Positions 34,145 to 42,516 of a stretch of 45,689 nucleotides of DNA are shown in pieces. Location of the stretch: positions 1-45,689 of the forward strand of contig NZ_NEGZ01000032.1 in NCBI RefSeq assembly GCF_002127585.1, in the 5' to 3' direction. How positions within the stretch are numbered: position 1 is the stretch's first letter; each line of letters starts with the position of its first letter. Under the pieces are notes generated by a model. It worked only from the letters and a program-made list of their open reading frames with translations. It was not told where the DNA came from and did no database searches. Position numbers and translations under genes: made by a program. The DNA comes from Janthinobacterium sp. GW458P (GTDB taxonomy: Bacteria; Pseudomonadota; Gammaproteobacteria; Burkholderiales; Burkholderiaceae_D).

Positions 34145-35347
34145 TTACTGCGCCCGCTTGCGCCACAGCGCCAGCTGCAGCAGCACCGCCATGGCGGCCA
34201 CCACGGCGGCGCCGGCTGCCAGCAGCCATGCGGGCCAGTCGAGCAGGAGCAGCAGCCCGCCCATGGCGGCGCCGATGGCGCTGCCCAGGTACAGCGCCGA
34301 TTCATTGAGGGCGATGGCCAGGTTGCCGTCGCCCTGCCGCGCGCGCACGGCCAGCAGCTGCTGGTTCTGCGGCACTTGCAGGGCCCAGCCGGACGCGCCC
34401 CACAGCACGATGGGCGCCAGCATCAGCCACGCCGACCAGCCGGCCGCCAGCGGCAGCGCGCACAAGGCCAGCGCCAGCAGCAGCAAGATGAACAAGGTCA
34501 GCTTCGGCGGCCGCACCCTGTCGGCCCATGGCCCGACCAGCACGCTGCCAGCGATTCCCCCCACGCCCCAGGCCCACAGGAAGGGCGTGGCGGAAATCGC
34601 CGTCCCCTGCGCGGACCAGGCCAGCAGCGGCGCAATAAACGTGTACATGCCCAGGCTGGCGATGGCGGCCAGCAGCGACACGAGCAGGATGGCCAGCACC
34701 CGTCCGTCGGCCAGCAAGGCCAGCTTGCGGCGCAACGAGGACGCCGGTACTTCCGGCAGCACCGGCAGCTGCCACAGCAAGCCCGCCAGCGCCAGCGCGC
34801 CGAGGATGGCGACCAGCCACAGGGCAGCGGCCCAGCCCAGCTGCTGCGCCAGCAACAGGCTCAACGGCACGCCCAGCACCGTGCCGCCCGCCATGCCGCC
34901 CATGATCACGCTGATGGCCTTGCCGCGCTGCGGCGCCGTCGCCACGCCTGCCGCCGCCGCGATGCCCAGCGCCAGGTAGACGCCCGCGCCCACGCCGGCG
35001 ACGGCCCGGCACAGCAGCAAGCCGGCAAAATCGCCGGCCAGCGCGCTGGCCCCGTTCGCCAGCACGAACACGCCCAGTGCGCCCAGCAGGCCGGAACGCT
35101 GCGCGCGCGCCGGCAGCAAGGCCACGACAAGAGGCGAGCCGAGGCCGTAGGCCAGGGTGAACGCCGTCACCAGCTGCGCCGCCATTGCCACGGACACGGA
35201 AAACGCGCCGGCGATCAGCGGCATCAGCCCCGCCGTCACATACGACGCCATGCCCAGCGCGAAGGCGCCCACGGCGATCAGGTAGACGGTGGCGGGCAGC
35301 GCGGCGGCGGCAGGCGCGGCGGCACGGGAGGAAGAATAGTCAGACAT
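34145..35347 (-). CDS. MFS transporter, arabinose/drug efflux (AraJ-like) type
   Basis: The 400-residue membrane protein starts at the ATG at 35347; a TTG two codons upstream is ignored. It has 12 predicted helices and a DHA1-like layout: VGAFALGMASYVTAGLMPLI in helix 1, TAFTLAYGLGSPLVVAL, RAVAGVGAGVYLALG and GGMAGGTVLGVPLSLLL (motif C-like). Such proteins expel drugs or sugars. An XRE regulator diverges from it across a 110-bp space with an inverted repeat, so it is likely that regulator's target. Substrate unknown. Confidence 0.88.
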   Translation of the reverse strand: MSDYSSSRAAAPAAAALPATVYLIAVGAFALGMASYVTAGLMPLIAGAFSVSVAMAAQLVTAFTLAYGLGSPLVVALLPARAQRSGLLGALGVFVLANGASALAGDFAGLLLCRAVAGVGAGVYLALGIAAAAGVATAPQRGKAISVIMGGMAGGTVLGVPLSLLLAQQLGWAAALWLVAILGALALAGLLWQLPVLPEVPASSLRRKLALLADGRVLAILLVSLLAAIASLGMYTFIAPLLAWSAQGTAISATPFLWAWGVGGIAGSVLVGPWADRVRPPKLTLFILLLLALALCALPLAAGWSAWLMLAPIVLWGASGWALQVPQNQQLLAVRARQGDGNLAIALNESALYLGSAIGAAMGGLLLLLDWPAWLLAAGAAVVAAMAVLLQLALWRKRAQ

Positions 35348-35389
35348 GGGCAAGCTTTCGGGAAGAAAGCAGGCATTCTGGAATACAAT

Positions 35390-35416
35390 ATAAACAATTA
35401 CAATTTAACTGTTTAT
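35390..35416. promoter_or_regulatory. operator-like inverted repeat between MFS and XRE genes
   Basis: ATAAACAATTA (35390-35400) and TAACTGTTTAT (35406-35416) are inverted copies with 10 of 11 matches and a 5-bp spacer. The site is AT-rich and centred in the divergent promoter space, 42 nt from each start codon. A dimeric HTH protein, most likely the adjacent XRE regulator, is the natural binder; this is inference. Confidence 0.65.
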
Positions 35417-35457
35417 GCTATTACTGGCAGCAACAGGCTCACCGGAAAGACCGCACC

Positions 35458-36258
35458 ATGCGTACCTTGCAACGCACCCGCCATGAACTGGCCGCCTACC
35501 TGCAGGCGCGGCGCGCGCGCCTGTCGCCCGAGGACGTGGGCTTGCCCGGCGGCGGGCGGCGCAGGACGCCGGGCTTGCGGCGCGAGGAAGTGGCGGCGCT
35601 GGCCGGCGTGGGGCTGACCTGGTACACCTGGCTGGAACAGGGGCGCGACATCGGCGTCTCGAGCGCCTTCCTCGACAAGCTGGCGCAAGTGCTCAAACTC
35701 GATGCGGCGGAACGCCGCCACCTGTTCCTGCTGGCCCATGCGCGCCCGCCCGCCGAAGAGGGCAAGACGTTTTGCGTGGTGCCGCCGCTGGTGCGCCGAT
35801 TGATGCACGAACTGGCGCATCCGGCCTATGTGCTCAACCTGCGCTGGGACGTGCTGGCGTTCAATGCGGGCGCGGACACCCTGTTCGGCTTCGGCGCGCA
35901 TGCTGGCGCGCGCCGCAACCTGTTGTGGCTGTTGTTTACCGACCCGCAGCTGCGCTCGCGCTTCGTGGCCTGGGAAGAGCAGGCGCCGCTGATGCTGTCG
36001 GGCTTTCGCCGCGACTACGCGCGCGCCACGCAGGAAGCGGACATCCATGCGCTGGTCGACGAACTGGAAAAAGTCTCGCCCGAATTCAGGCTATGGTGGC
36101 GCCGCCACGACGTGCATGCGCCATGCGACGGCGTGCGCCGGCTGACAATCGGCGGCGAGCAGGTCGCGTATGAGCACACTGCGCTGACCATCGACGCGGA
36201 CCGCCACTTGCGGCTGGTCGTGTATGCGCGCCAGCTGCAGCAGGAAGCAGCGCCATAG
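35458..36258 (+). CDS. XRE family regulator with MmyB-like ligand domain
   Basis: The 266-residue protein starts at 35458 with GGAAAG about 9 nt upstream. HTH (about 15-75): RRTPGLRREEVAALAGVGLT (recognition) and YTWLEQGRDIGVSSAFLDKL. The C-terminal MmyB-like domain has YVLNLRWDVLAFNAGADTLFG and RRNLLWLLFTDPQLRSRF, which bind hydrophobic ligands such as fatty acids in the one known structure. It diverges from an MFS exporter and probably controls it through the inverted repeat between them. Confidence 0.88.
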   Translation: MRTLQRTRHELAAYLQARRARLSPEDVGLPGGGRRRTPGLRREEVAALAGVGLTWYTWLEQGRDIGVSSAFLDKLAQVLKLDAAERRHLFLLAHARPPAEEGKTFCVVPPLVRRLMHELAHPAYVLNLRWDVLAFNAGADTLFGFGAHAGARRNLLWLLFTDPQLRSRFVAWEEQAPLMLSGFRRDYARATQEADIHALVDELEKVSPEFRLWWRRHDVHAPCDGVRRLTIGGEQVAYEHTALTIDADRHLRLVVYARQLQQEAAP

Positions 36259-36262
36259 AACG

Positions 36263-36297
36263 AAAAAACCGCTGGCCCTCTTGCGAGGAACCAGCGG
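36263..36297 (-). terminator. terminator of the downstream initiator tRNA gene
   Basis: On the minus strand CCGCTGG pairs with CCAGCGG across a 15-nt loop, followed by TTTTTT (plus strand A-run 36263-36268). It lies 9 nt from the tRNA 3' end and may also serve the XRE gene from the other side. Confidence 0.85.
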
Positions 36298-36305
36298 CTT
36301 CGAAT

Positions 36306-36382
36306 TGGTTGCGGGGACAGGATTTGAACCTGTGACCTTCGGGTTATGAGCCCGACGAGCTGCCAGACTGCTCCACCCCGCA
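36306..36382 (-). tRNA. initiator tRNA-fMet (CAU), copy 1
   Basis: A 77-nt cloverleaf with CCA encoded. The anticodon loop is CTCATAA and the anticodon stem has the three G-C pairs (GGG/CCC) that mark initiators. The D arm and T loop (TTCAAAT) are standard. The 1:72 pair is U1-A72, where E. coli has a C1xA72 mismatch. T-stem is ACAGG/CCTGT. A -10 box ends 5 nt before the mature 5' end. Confidence 0.95.
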
Positions 36383-36387
36383 CTCGA

Positions 36388-36417
36388 ATTATATACCAGA
36401 TTGTTGCGCGGCGTAAA
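36388..36417 (-). promoter_or_regulatory. promoter of tRNA-fMet copy 1
   Basis: On the minus strand TTTACG (36412-36417), 18-nt spacer, TATAAT (36388-36393), then only TCGAG before the tRNA. Transcription should start at or within a few nt of the mature 5' end. Confidence 0.6.
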
Positions 36418-36481
36418 GGGCGTGAATTGACAATGTCACTGCTGCCCGCCTGGCGGTGCTTGCCAACGGGCAAAAATGGAA

Positions 36482-36516
36482 AAAGCCGCTGATCTTTTGC
36501 AAGAATCAGCGGCTTT
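36482..36516 (-). terminator. terminator of the upstream initiator tRNA gene
   Basis: On the minus strand AAAGCCGCTGAT pairs with ATCAGCGGCTTT across an 11-nt loop and runs into TTTTTCCATTTTTG. So each tRNA gene has its own promoter and terminator. Confidence 0.88.
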
Positions 36517-36523
36517 CCGGTAT

Positions 36524-36600
36524 TGGTTGCGGGGACAGGATTTGAACCTATGACCTTCGGGTTATGAGCCCGACGAGCTGCCAGACTGCTCCACCCCGCA
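36524..36600 (-). tRNA. initiator tRNA-fMet (CAU), copy 2
   Basis: Identical to copy 1 except for one T-stem base: ATAGG/CCTGT, which turns a C-G pair into a U-G wobble. 77 nt with encoded CCA, three G-C pairs in the anticodon stem, and U1-A72. Confidence 0.95.
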
Positions 36601-36605
36601 CTCGA

Positions 36606-36635
36606 ATTATACGGGCAAAGGGGAGAATTAGGCAA
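36606..36635 (-). promoter_or_regulatory. promoter of tRNA-fMet copy 2
   Basis: TTGCCT (36630-36635 on the minus strand), 18-nt spacer and TATAAT (36606-36611), again 5 nt from the tRNA. The 11 bases next to the gene (CTCGAATTATA on the plus strand) are identical in both copies. Confidence 0.6.
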
Positions 36636-36797
36636 TAGCTATCTCAACTTCGACTGCAATAGAGCGATTTAATTTAAACGTTCGGCCAATTGCCGGTTGG
36701 CATTGTGTCCGCCCGTCACGCCACGGCGCACGCAATCGGTGTACAGTAAGCGTTACACTATCGTCTTGCCCGATGCCCTCTTTCCCGAAGCCTGCCC

Positions 36798-37376
36798 ATG
36801 AAATTCTGCTCCGAATGCGCCCATCCTGTCAGCCTGTCCATTCCGGAAGGCGACAACCGTCCCCGTTATGTGTGCGCCAACTGCGACGCCATCCATTACC
36901 AGAATCCGAAAATGGTGGTCGGCTCCATCCCCGTGTGGGAAGAGGATGGCCAGCTGCAGGTCTTGCTGTGCAAGCGGGCCATCGAGCCGCGCCTGGGCTA
37001 CTGGACCCTGCCGGCCGGCTTCATGGAAAACGATGAAACGACGTCGGATGCGGCCGAACGCGAAACGGTGGAGGAAGCGGGCGCCAATATCGAACTGGGG
37101 CCCCTGTTTTCGCTGCTCAACGTGCAGCGCGTGCACCAGGTGCACCTGTTCTACCTGGCGCGCCTGCGCGACCTCGATTTCGCGCCCGGCATCGAAAGCC
37201 TGGACGTGCAGCTGTTTACGGAAGCGCAGATTCCCTGGGATGACCTGGCCTTCCCCACCATCCGCGCCACCCTGGAACTGTTCTTTGCCGACCGCGTGAA
37301 AATCCGCGAAGGCGGCAGCTACGGCGTCCATACGGGCGACATCACGCGTCCGATGGCGCGCGCCGACGCCGAATAA
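36798..37376 (+). CDS. NUDIX hydrolase with zinc ribbon
   Basis: The 192-residue protein starts with a zinc ribbon CSEC...CANC (about 4-33), as in NADH pyrophosphatase-like proteins, but lacks the longer N-terminal domain of NudC. The Nudix box is GFMENDETTSDAAERETVEEAG with REtveEaG at about 88-95. It hydrolyses a nucleotide diphosphate derivative; ADP-ribose, FAD and NADH are typical for this group. First gene of nudix-aat-bpt. Confidence 0.9.
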   Translation: MKFCSECAHPVSLSIPEGDNRPRYVCANCDAIHYQNPKMVVGSIPVWEEDGQLQVLLCKRAIEPRLGYWTLPAGFMENDETTSDAAERETVEEAGANIELGPLFSLLNVQRVHQVHLFYLARLRDLDFAPGIESLDVQLFTEAQIPWDDLAFPTIRATLELFFADRVKIREGGSYGVHTGDITRPMARADAE

Positions 37377-37404
37377 GCCCCTCACCTGCCCCCTTTGACG
37401 CCGC

Positions 37405-38121
37405 ATGATTCCCTGGCTCGATATCCATACCCCGTTTCCCGACGTCGCGTGCGCCCTCACCGACGAGGCGCCCGGCCTGCTGGCGGCCGGCGCCGACCTG
37501 TCGCCCGCGCGCCTGCTTGACGCCTACCGGCACGGCATCTTTCCCTGGTTTTCCGAAGGCCAGCCCATCCTCTGGTGGAGCACCGATCCGCGCATGGTGC
37601 TGATGACGCAGGATTTCAAGGTGTCCGACAGCCTGGCCAAGGCGATCCGCAAGGTCGAACGCAGCGCCGCCACGGACGGGCGCTGGCAGCTGCGCTTCGA
37701 CGGCGACTTCGAAGCCGTTATGCGCGCCTGCGCCGGGCCGCGCAAGGACGGCCCGGGCACCTGGATTTCCGACGAGATCATCGCCGGCTACACGGGCTTG
37801 CACAAGCTGGGCTACGCGCACTCGTCCGAACTGTGGCTGGACGGCGAACTGGTGGGCGGCGCGTATGGCGTGTCGATCGGGCGCATGTTCTATGGAGAAT
37901 CGATGTTCGCGCGCGTCTCGGACGGCTCGAAGATCGCGCTGGCGCACCTGGTACGCTTTTTGAAAGCGCGCGGCGTGGCCATGATTGACTGCCAGCAAGA
38001 AACAAAACACCTGGCCTCGCTGGGCGCGGCGCCCATTTCGCGCGCCCGCTTCCTGGCCCATGTGCGCGTCGCTATTGAAGCAGCGCAAATCACCGACTGG
38101 CATGCTGCGCCACCCGCATAA
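37405..38121 (+). CDS. aat: leucyl/phenylalanyl-tRNA-protein transferase
   Basis: The 238-residue cytosolic enzyme adds Leu or Phe to proteins with N-terminal Lys or Arg, marking them for ClpS/ClpAP. Family signatures: [60 protein letters not shown], and [20 protein letters not shown] followed by [14 protein letters not shown]. The next gene, bpt, is the second N-degron transferase. Confidence 0.97.
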   Translation: MIPWLDIHTPFPDVACALTDEAPGLLAAGADLSPARLLDAYRHGIFPWFSEGQPILWWSTDPRMVLMTQDFKVSDSLAKAIRKVERSAATDGRWQLRFDGDFEAVMRACAGPRKDGPGTWISDEIIAGYTGLHKLGYAHSSELWLDGELVGGAYGVSIGRMFYGESMFARVSDGSKIALAHLVRFLKARGVAMIDCQQETKHLASLGAAPISRARFLAHVRVAIEAAQITDWHAAPPA

Positions 38122-38187
38122 AAAAGCTATGATAGCTCCAGGCACACCGCCAGGCACAACGCCGCGGACAGACCAGACAGGATCAGC

Positions 38188-38910
38188 ATGACGCACCTGA
38201 ACGAACTACCGTTTGCCACCCTGCAGTTCTACACGACGGCGCCCTACCCGTGCAGCTACCTGGACGACCGCCAGGCCCGCTCGCAGGTGGCCACGCCTTC
38301 GCACCTGATCAACAGCGACGTGTATTCGGAACTGGTGCGCAACGGCTTTCGCCGCAGCGGCATTTTTACCTACCGCCCGTATTGCGACGGCTGCCAGGCC
38401 TGCATCCCCGTGCGCGTGGTGGCCGGCGAGTTCACGCCCAACCGCAACCAGCGCCGCGCCTGGACGCGGCATGCCAGCCTGCAGGCCGGCGTGGCCAGCC
38501 TGTCCTTCCTCGACGAACACTACGAACTGTATCTGCGCTACCAGAGCACGCGCCACGCGGGCGGCGGCATGGACCAGGACAGCCGCGACCAGTACGCGCA
38601 ATTTTTGCTGCAAAGCCGCGTCAACACGCGCCTGGTGGAGTTCCGCGAGCCGGACGGCACCCTGCGCATGGTCAGCATCATCGACGTGCTGGCCGACGGC
38701 CTGTCGTCCGTCTACACGTTTTTCGATCCCGACGTGGCCGGCGCCTCGTACGGCACCTACAACGTGCTGTGGCAGATCGCGCAGGCGCGCGAACTGAACC
38801 TGCCGTATATCTACCTGGGCTACTGGATAGAACAAAGCCCGAAGATGGCGTATAAGATCAACTTCAAGCCGCTGGAAGCGCGCATCAAGGGGCAGTGGGT
38901 GATCTTGTAA
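38188..38910 (+). CDS. bpt: aspartate/glutamate leucyltransferase
   Basis: The 240-residue protein is an ATE1-related transferase that adds Leu to proteins with N-terminal Asp or Glu. Cys-containing site [37 protein letters not shown] and [24 protein letters not shown] all fit. With aat it gives both bacterial N-degron branches. pyrD, its usual downstream neighbour, is 3.6 kb away because the protease gene on the minus strand intervenes. Confidence 0.95.
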   Translation: MTHLNELPFATLQFYTTAPYPCSYLDDRQARSQVATPSHLINSDVYSELVRNGFRRSGIFTYRPYCDGCQACIPVRVVAGEFTPNRNQRRAWTRHASLQAGVASLSFLDEHYELYLRYQSTRHAGGGMDQDSRDQYAQFLLQSRVNTRLVEFREPDGTLRMVSIIDVLADGLSSVYTFFDPDVAGASYGTYNVLWQIAQARELNLPYIYLGYWIEQSPKMAYKINFKPLEARIKGQWVIL

Positions 38911-38932
38911 ATTAAACCCTACGGCGGACACT

Positions 38933-38959
38933 GGGGTCGTACCCTGAGGGTACGACCCC
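38933..38959. other. palindromic hairpin between convergent bpt and protease genes
   Basis: GGGGTCGTACCC (38933-38944) and GGGTACGACCCC (38948-38959) form a perfect 12-bp stem with loop TGA. GGCCTTTG follows on the plus strand. It could be a bidirectional terminator or a REP-like palindrome. Confidence 0.7.
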
Positions 38960-39001
38960 GGCCTTTGCTGCTGGGTTTGCATTGCCGCCTTATTTGCCCT
39001 C

Positions 39002-42000
39002 TTATTTGCTCTTGTCCGGAAACGCCGGACGCGCAGGCCGCACGGGCGGGTTTTTCGCCAGCTCGGCCTGGATCACCTCGATCGCCTTTTCCAGCTGCGG
39101 ATCGCGCCCGGCGATGACGTCGGCCGGCGTCTGTTCGACTTCGATATCGGGCGGCACGCCCTCGTTTTCCACGCCCCAGCCGTTTTCGCGCGTCCAGAAC
39201 GCCAGGTTCGGCGCCGTGATCGTGCCGCCATCCATCAGCACAGGGAAGCCGAGGATGCCCACCAGGCCGCCCCAGGTGGCCTTGCCGATCAGCGGGCCCA
39301 TGTTGTTCTTGCGGAACATCCACGGCAGCAGGTCGCCGCCCGAACCGGCCGTCTCGTCGATCAGCATGGCGCGCGGCCCCTGGATCGAGGCGGACGGCGT
39401 CTTCATGTCGGCGCCGTAGCGCATGGTCCACCAGGCGATTTCCTTCTTCTGCAGGATCTCGATGTAGTAATCGGCCACGCTGCCGCCGCCATTGAAACGC
39501 TCGTCGACGATGATGGCCTGCCTGTCCGCCTGCGGGAAGAAATAGCGCTTGAAGTAGGTGTGGCCCAGTCCCGCCGTATTGGGCACGTACACGTAGGCCA
39601 CCTTGCCATTGGTGGCCGCATTGACCTTGCGCATATTGCCTTCGATCCAGTCGCGGTTGCGCAGGGCGTCTTCCGTCGGCACGGGCACGACGGTAATCGT
39701 GCGCGCGCCCTTGCCGTCGGCCGAGGGTCCCACGGTCAGATCGACGGCCTTGCCGGCCGTGTTCTCGAAGGCGCTGTACAAGTTGGTCGGCGGCAACAAC
39801 GGTCGGCTGTCGACGGCCAGCAGGTATTCGCCCGCCTTGACGTTCAGGCCCGGCTCCGTCAGCGGCGCGCGCAGGGCCGGATTCCAGTTCAAGCCGCCAT
39901 ACACCTTCTTGAAGCGGTAACGGCCGTCGCTGACCTCGTAATCGGCGCCCAGGAGTCCCCCCGGCACCTTCTTCGCCTCGATAAAGTCGTCGCCGCCGCC
40001 GCCGCGGTGGTGGCCCACGGCCAGTTCGCTGCACATCCACTGGATCAGGCGGTTCAGGTCCGCGCGGCTGGACAGCTCGGGCAGGAAGGCGGCGTACTTG
40101 TCGCGCATGGCCTTCCAGTCCACGCCATGCATGCCCGGATCATAGAAATAATCGCGGTTGATGCGCCACACTTCATTGAAAATCTGCGTCCACTCGGCGC
40201 GCGGATCGGCTTTCACTTCGATGGCGTCGACCTTGATCTTGCCTTCGCCCGGCGCCAGCAGCTTGCCCGTGGCGGAGCCCATGGCCCAGTTGTCCTTCTG
40301 GCGGTACAGCAGCTTCTTGCCGTCGGCCGAGACCTCGAAATCATCGGCTTCGGCCACCACGGTTTCGGCCTTGCGCTCCTTCAGGTCGAAGCGCTGCACG
40401 GCCTTCTTGCCGTCGCTTTCGCGCAGCAGGAAGATCTGCCCCGCGGCGCCGGCCGTCAGGCTGGAAAACTGCGCGGCCGGCAGCGGCAGGTCGACGATGC
40501 GCGTGGCGATGCCGTCGAAATCGATGGCAATCGGCGCCACGGGGGCGACCGCCACTTTCGGGTCGTCGCGGCCCGTCTTCGGATCGGTCTTCAGCTCGTT
40601 TTTCGGCTCCGCTTCCGCCTTCGCCGTGTCTTTTTTACTCTCCGCGCCGGCGGCCTTTTCCTCGTCGCTTTCCTTGATCAGAGGCGACGGCAGGTCGCGC
40701 CGCAGCACGGCCATCCACACGGTGCGCGTCACCAGGTTGTCTTCGTTCTGCTGCGAGAACCAGTTGTTGCTGGGGCCAGCATTCGTCGAGGCGAAGAAGT
40801 ACAGGTATTTGCCGCTCTTGTCGAACACGGGCTGGGCCACGTCGGACAGGCCATCCGTGACGGGCATGGACTTGTTCTGCTCGACGGAATAGATGTAGGC
40901 GCTGCGCGTGTAGGTGGGCGAATTGAGCGTGTAGGCCAGCCAGCGCGAATCGGGCGCCCACGAAGCGCGCATGCTCTTGTCGACGCCGTACATCGGCTCC
41001 GTGGCGATCTTTTGCACCTTGCCGTTGCCGACATCGATCACATACATACTCCAGCCATTGTCGGCAAACGCGATCTTTTTGCTGTCGGGCGACCAGACGG
41101 CATTGTCATAGAAGCCGCTGCCATTGAGCTTGAACTTGCGCACGGCGCCCTTGCCGTCCTGCCCGCGCACATGCAGCTCGTATTCGCCCGATTCATCGGA
41201 AAAATACGCGACCGAGCGGCCATCGGGCGACCAGATGGGCGTGCGCTCGTGGGCGCCGGCCGTCTGCGTCAGGTTGCGCACGTCGCCCTTGTCGGCGGGG
41301 ATGGTGACGATCTCGCCCCGGTATTCGAAGGCGATGCGCGCGCCCGACGGCGAAATCGAGGCGTCGCGGATGTATTTCGCGTTCTTCACCCAGCGGGGGC
41401 GCGCCTGGCCCAGGTCGCTGGCCACGCCGATGGTCAGTTTGCGCGCCTGGCCGCTGGCGATGTCAAGCGAGTGCAGGTAGCCGGCCTGCTCGTAGACGAT
41501 GGTGCCGTTCGCGGCCGACGCGTTGAGCACAGGAAAGTCCTTGTGCTGCGTCAACTGGCGCACGGCTTTCGTCTTCACGTCGTAGGCAAACAGGTTGAAC
41601 TCGCCGTTGCGGTCCGAGCGGAAGTACACGGTATCGCCTATCCACATCGGATCGACGTCGTTCGAGCGCGTCGTCGGCTGGGGGATTTTTTCGATCGATT
41701 TGTCGGCCGGGGAAAACAGCCACAGCCAGGAATTGGTGCCGCCCCGGTAGCGCTTCCATTGCTTGAAGGCGGGCGCCAGCGGGTTGTAGGCGATGCGCTG
41801 GCCATCGGGCGAATACGTGGCGCGCGAGGCGTTGGGGATTTCCAGCTGGGTTTCCACGCCGCCCGCCACGGGCACCGTGAACAGCTTCTGGAAGCGGTTG
41901 TTGAAGGCGGCGCGGGGCGAGGTGAACATCACGGCACGGCCGTCGGGCGTGAACGATTGCGCCAGATCAACACCAGGATGGAAAGTCAGGCGGCGCGGCA

Positions 42001-42313
42001 CGCCGCCGGCCGCCGCGATCACGTACACGTCGACATTGCCGTCGATGTTCGCGCTGTACGCGATCAGACTGCCGTCGGGCGAGAACACGGGATTCGATTT
42101 GTCGCCCAGGTCCGACGTCAGGCGCCGCGCGCCGCCGCCGTCGAGGTTGGACAGCCACAGGTCGCCCGCATAGATGAAGGCGATGTGGCGGCTGGAGACG
42201 GCCGGTTCGCTCAGCATGCGGGTATCTTGCGTATTGGGCAGGGCCAGGGCCGGGTGGCTCAGCAGCAGTGCGCTGGCGGCCGCGATGGCGGTCAGGATGC
42301 GTGTCTTTTTCAA
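39002..42313 (-). CDS. tricorn-like S41 peptidase with PD40 propeller repeats, exported
   Basis: The 1103-residue protein must start at a TTG (42313), as a stop lies five codons upstream and the signal peptide MKKTRILTAIAAASALLLSH begins there. PD40/TolB-type propeller repeats fill residues about 30-560 (FSPDGSLIAYSANIDGNVDVYV, WSPDGRSVAYFSDESGEYEL). A Lys/Glu-rich linker follows (about 590-635), then a PDZ-like part and the S41 core with nucleophile S991 in ETAGSGGDLLPW and GHH in SELAVGHHRGGG. Tricorn-type proteases degrade peptides; the signal here points to the periplasm. It lies opposite to its neighbours, between bpt and pyrD. Confidence 0.9.
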   Translation of the reverse strand: MKKTRILTAIAAASALLLSHPALALPNTQDTRMLSEPAVSSRHIAFIYAGDLWLSNLDGGGARRLTSDLGDKSNPVFSPDGSLIAYSANIDGNVDVYVIAAAGGVPRRLTFHPGVDLAQSFTPDGRAVMFTSPRAAFNNRFQKLFTVPVAGGVETQLEIPNASRATYSPDGQRIAYNPLAPAFKQWKRYRGGTNSWLWLFSPADKSIEKIPQPTTRSNDVDPMWIGDTVYFRSDRNGEFNLFAYDVKTKAVRQLTQHKDFPVLNASAANGTIVYEQAGYLHSLDIASGQARKLTIGVASDLGQARPRWVKNAKYIRDASISPSGARIAFEYRGEIVTIPADKGDVRNLTQTAGAHERTPIWSPDGRSVAYFSDESGEYELHVRGQDGKGAVRKFKLNGSGFYDNAVWSPDSKKIAFADNGWSMYVIDVGNGKVQKIATEPMYGVDKSMRASWAPDSRWLAYTLNSPTYTRSAYIYSVEQNKSMPVTDGLSDVAQPVFDKSGKYLYFFASTNAGPSNNWFSQQNEDNLVTRTVWMAVLRRDLPSPLIKESDEEKAAGAESKKDTAKAEAEPKNELKTDPKTGRDDPKVAVAPVAPIAIDFDGIATRIVDLPLPAAQFSSLTAGAAGQIFLLRESDGKKAVQRFDLKERKAETVVAEADDFEVSADGKKLLYRQKDNWAMGSATGKLLAPGEGKIKVDAIEVKADPRAEWTQIFNEVWRINRDYFYDPGMHGVDWKAMRDKYAAFLPELSSRADLNRLIQWMCSELAVGHHRGGGGDDFIEAKKVPGGLLGADYEVSDGRYRFKKVYGGLNWNPALRAPLTEPGLNVKAGEYLLAVDSRPLLPPTNLYSAFENTAGKAVDLTVGPSADGKGARTITVVPVPTEDALRNRDWIEGNMRKVNAATNGKVAYVYVPNTAGLGHTYFKRYFFPQADRQAIIVDERFNGGGSVADYYIEILQKKEIAWWTMRYGADMKTPSASIQGPRAMLIDETAGSGGDLLPWMFRKNNMGPLIGKATWGGLVGILGFPVLMDGGTITAPNLAFWTRENGWGVENEGVPPDIEVEQTPADVIAGRDPQLEKAIEVIQAELAKNPPVRPARPAFPDKSK

Positions 42314-42516
42314 TCGATGTCTCGCTTATGTAGTAAAGGGAACAGGGAAGAAACAGGATAGTCCACGGCCGGATGCAGATTATCAATGGATCAATATTGC
42401 ATTAGACCAACAAGAACTATACACCCGTCCGCCGCGCGGAACACGGTAAAATACGCCACTTATTTCGCGCGCCGCCAGCCCTTCCCGGCAGCCCGCACAC
42501 CTACTCAAAGCGCCCC

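Noticed and set aside
39560..42361. A 933-codon open frame on the plus strand under the tricorn-like gene
   Set aside because: Mirror frame of a recognisable protease with signal peptide; composition (Gly, Arg, His, Val) is typical of shadows.
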